From Bacillota bacterium (GTDB lineage Bacteria; Bacillota; Clostridia; Peptostreptococcales; Anaerovoracaceae), in the NCBI GenBank assembly GCA_030530285.1, contig JAUMVD010000005.1, forward strand, positions 1 to 58,103: a DNA stretch of 58,103 nucleotides. Reading direction: 5' to 3'. A program made the position numbers and the translations under genes. Position 1 is the stretch's first letter. The number at the start of each line of letters is the position of its first letter. The notes beneath the pieces are model-generated. The model saw nothing but the letters and a program-made list of their open reading frames with translations, was not told the DNA's origin and made no database searches. This document shows positions 56,625 through 58,103 of the stretch, one piece after another.

Positions 56625-57680
56625 TTATAAGTCGAGTTTGTAATCGCCGTCTTTGATGAGCCCCATCTTTCGCATGATCTTGTCGATGATGATCGCCAGG
56701 ATGGCAGGAAGTACGATCTGAAGCAATACTACCTTCCAGAGCACATCTACGGTAAATCCCATATCGGTAAAGGTTCCGATCTGTCCTACGAAACCACATG
56801 TACCCATGCCTGCTCCCACAGGTATATTTGTCATGTGGAATACACAAGTGGAGAGCGGTCCGATGATGGCGGCTGTCAGCGTAGGCGGTACCAGGATCCA
56901 AGGGTGTTTGATGATATTGGATACCTGCAGCATGGATGTACCGATGCCCTGCGCTACGAGTCCGCCGACGCCGTTTTCTTTGAAGCTGGCTACGGCGAAA
57001 CCGACCATCTGCGCGCAGCATCCCACCGTCGCCGCGCCTGCGGCAAGACCCGACAGATCCAGCATGATGCAAAGCGCCGCGCTGGAGATCGGTGCGGTCA
57101 GAGCCAGTCCAACGACAACAGCGATGAAGATACCAAAGAAGAACGGCTGCCATACGGTGGCGGCCATGATGGCATCGCCCAGTCTGAACAGACACCAGCC
57201 GACGCCGGGACCCACCAGCTTGGCGGCAATGCCGCCGACGATGATCGTAACTGCCGGCGTGACCAGAATGTCGACTTTCGTTTCCTTTGATACCATCTTG
57301 CCCAGTTCTGCTCCTAAGGCAGCGGCAACGAACGCACCGGCAGGTCCGCCTGCCAGGGATATACCGAATCCCGTGAGCGTTGCGCCTAACATGCCGGTAA
57401 CAGCGCTGGAGAAGAGTACGAGAGGCGGTGCCTTGAGACTCCAGGCAACGGCCACGCCGATGCCGGCTCCCATCATGGTCTTCGCCACGCCGCCGATCTC
57501 TACCAGAAATGCGGAAACAGCATTGTCTCCGAACAGATTCGCGGTCTGTGTGCCCAGCACATCCAGAATGGTTCCCATGAGCAGCGTCGCGAACAGGCCC
57601 AGTGCCATGGCGGACAACGCGTCCTGCACGTATCTCTTAAAACTGATTTCTATGTCTTTGCGTTTGAAAAATTCTTTCAT
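56625..57680 (-). CDS. PTS EIIC-like permease (PfoR/EIIC_2 family)
   Basis: This 351-aa protein has about nine hydrophobic segments, rich in Gly and Ala. Features are GAGIGVAVAWSLKAPPLVLFSS, ALTAPISSAALCIMLDLSGLA and NIIKHPWILVPPTLTAAI, each quoted only in part. It matches the EIIC_2 group that includes PfoR. No EIIA or EIIB gene is adjacent, so sugar specificity and even PTS dependence are uncertain. GAGG precedes the start. The promoter is about 65 nt upstream. Confidence 0.85.
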   Translation of the reverse strand: MKEFFKRKDIEISFKRYVQDALSAMALGLFATLLMGTILDVLGTQTANLFGDNAVSAFLVEIGGVAKTMMGAGIGVAVAWSLKAPPLVLFSSAVTGMLGATLTGFGISLAGGPAGAFVAAALGAELGKMVSKETKVDILVTPAVTIIVGGIAAKLVGPGVGWCLFRLGDAIMAATVWQPFFFGIFIAVVVGLALTAPISSAALCIMLDLSGLAAGAATVGCCAQMVGFAVASFKENGVGGLVAQGIGTSMLQVSNIIKHPWILVPPTLTAAIIGPLSTCVFHMTNIPVGAGMGTCGFVGQIGTFTDMGFTVDVLWKVVLLQIVLPAILAIIIDKIMRKMGLIKDGDYKLDL

Positions 57681-57746
57681 TATATTATTCGTTTACCTCA
57701 TCAATTTGTCTTAAGCAAAAGCCCCGCAGGGCGAACTTACTGGTAG

Positions 57747-57776
57747 ATTGTAGCAGATAGTGTATACAGGTGTCAA
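57747..57776 (-). promoter_or_regulatory. Promoter of the PTS EIIC-like gene
   Basis: On the minus strand TTGACA, an 18-nt spacer and TACAAT. Between it and the gene the leader can form GCCC-TGCG-GGGC followed by TTTT, a small terminator-like hairpin near 57718-57733. Confidence 0.7.
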
Positions 57777-57933
57777 GACAGTACATTTTTCGTATGATTT
57801 AGAGCGCAAAAGCTTTACACGGGTCATGCTGGCTGCCAATTATTTCCAAACGTTGTAGTATCCCGCCAGAATATCCTAAAACTACAAAAAGGACGCTTAG
57901 AGCGGCTAAAACGTATCCTATATCTAAGAGGTT

Positions 57934-58019
57934 TTGTAGTAATTTAGCATTCATAAAATAAACTTCAAATTTTGAATGATTTTTTTGAAGTTTTTCGAAT
58001 AAATGCTCGAATACTACAA
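57934..58019. repeat. 86-nt imperfect palindrome in the terminal intergenic region
   Basis: Three nested inverted pairs share one centre (57976.5): TTGTAGTA/TACTACAA, AGCATT/AATGCT and AAACTTCAAA/TTTGAAGTTT. The surrounding gene-free region (57681-58103) also has TTGTAGTA at 57853 and ACTACAA at 57881. I see no coding region of useful length in 57777-58103, which is A/T-rich. Confidence 0.75.
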
Positions 58020-58103
58020 CACACGCAACAGATAAGTACGACTTTGTATTTTTTATGTATTTTTCGGCACCAAATTACAAAAAAACACCTCTTTCATTAC
58101 ATG

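Noticed and set aside
56806..57714. 302-codon open frame opposite the PTS EIIC-like gene
   Set aside because: It is rich in Pro, Thr and Ala from reversed Gly/Ala/Val codons, whereas the minus-strand gene has a clear family match, promoter and ribosome site.

Overview
The window reads as a chromosomal segment of an anaerobic Bacillota (class Clostridia). The support is strong Shine-Dalgarno sites (GGAGG type), ATG/GTG/TTG starts, sigma-A-like promoters, tightly packed operons with ATGA overlaps, ScpA/ScpB, a four-domain flavodiiron protein, a BspA-like surface protein and NhaC. A gut or oral Clostridiales Family XIII/Anaerovoracaceae-like organism would fit, but that is inference. I see no rRNA, tRNA, CRISPR array, transposase or phage gene.

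Layout. (1) 1-3.9 kb: terminator of an upstream gene, then truA, a dCMP deaminase, a TagO/WecA-type transferase and a MATE exporter. (2) 4.0-7.1 kb: a partial ATP synthase operon (I-a-c-b and a truncated epsilon, with no delta, alpha, gamma or beta) followed by an arginase/agmatinase-family gene with altered metal ligands. (3) 7.2-14.2 kb: a complete F-type ATP synthase operon (I-a-c-b-delta-alpha-gamma-beta-epsilon) with its own promoter and terminator. (4) 14.4-19.6 kb: a short P1B-like ATPase, putrescine aminotransferase, a 0.5 kb intergenic region with an array of TTTGNCCAAA sites, and a secreted protein. (5) 19.6-34.5 kb: a complete hexuronate operon (uxaC, kdgA, kdgK, uxuB, uxuA, uxaB, uxaA) with a polar-amino-acid-type ABC transporter, two TIM-barrel proteins, two paralogous double-cupin proteins and a GntR/FCD regulator. 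(6) 34.5-44 kb: MetH-activation-domain protein, acyltransferase, scpAB, GIY-YIG protein, flavodiiron protein, NhaC antiporter, endonuclease IV, TSCPD protein and DUF3048 lipoprotein. (7) 44-52 kb, minus strand: an AT-rich BspA-like protein, then a PBP, an FHA-SEDS fusion and an AEC permease. (8) 52-58 kb: lplA, a duplicated-domain DUF6506-like protein, an ABC exporter, a split ThrE exporter, a PTS EIIC-like permease, and an intergenic region holding a long imperfect palindrome.

The most striking system is the paired ATP synthase loci. The extra locus encodes a second membrane sector whose membrane parts (a, c, b N-terminus) differ from those of the full operon. Its F1-facing parts (b C-terminus, epsilon beta-domain) stay close to them. 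This suggests two alternative F0 sectors docking on one F1. A second cross-cutting pattern is that several genes without a Shine-Dalgarno site have a (mostly extended) -10 box ending only 6-10 nt before the start codon, which predicts leaderless or near-leaderless mRNAs.
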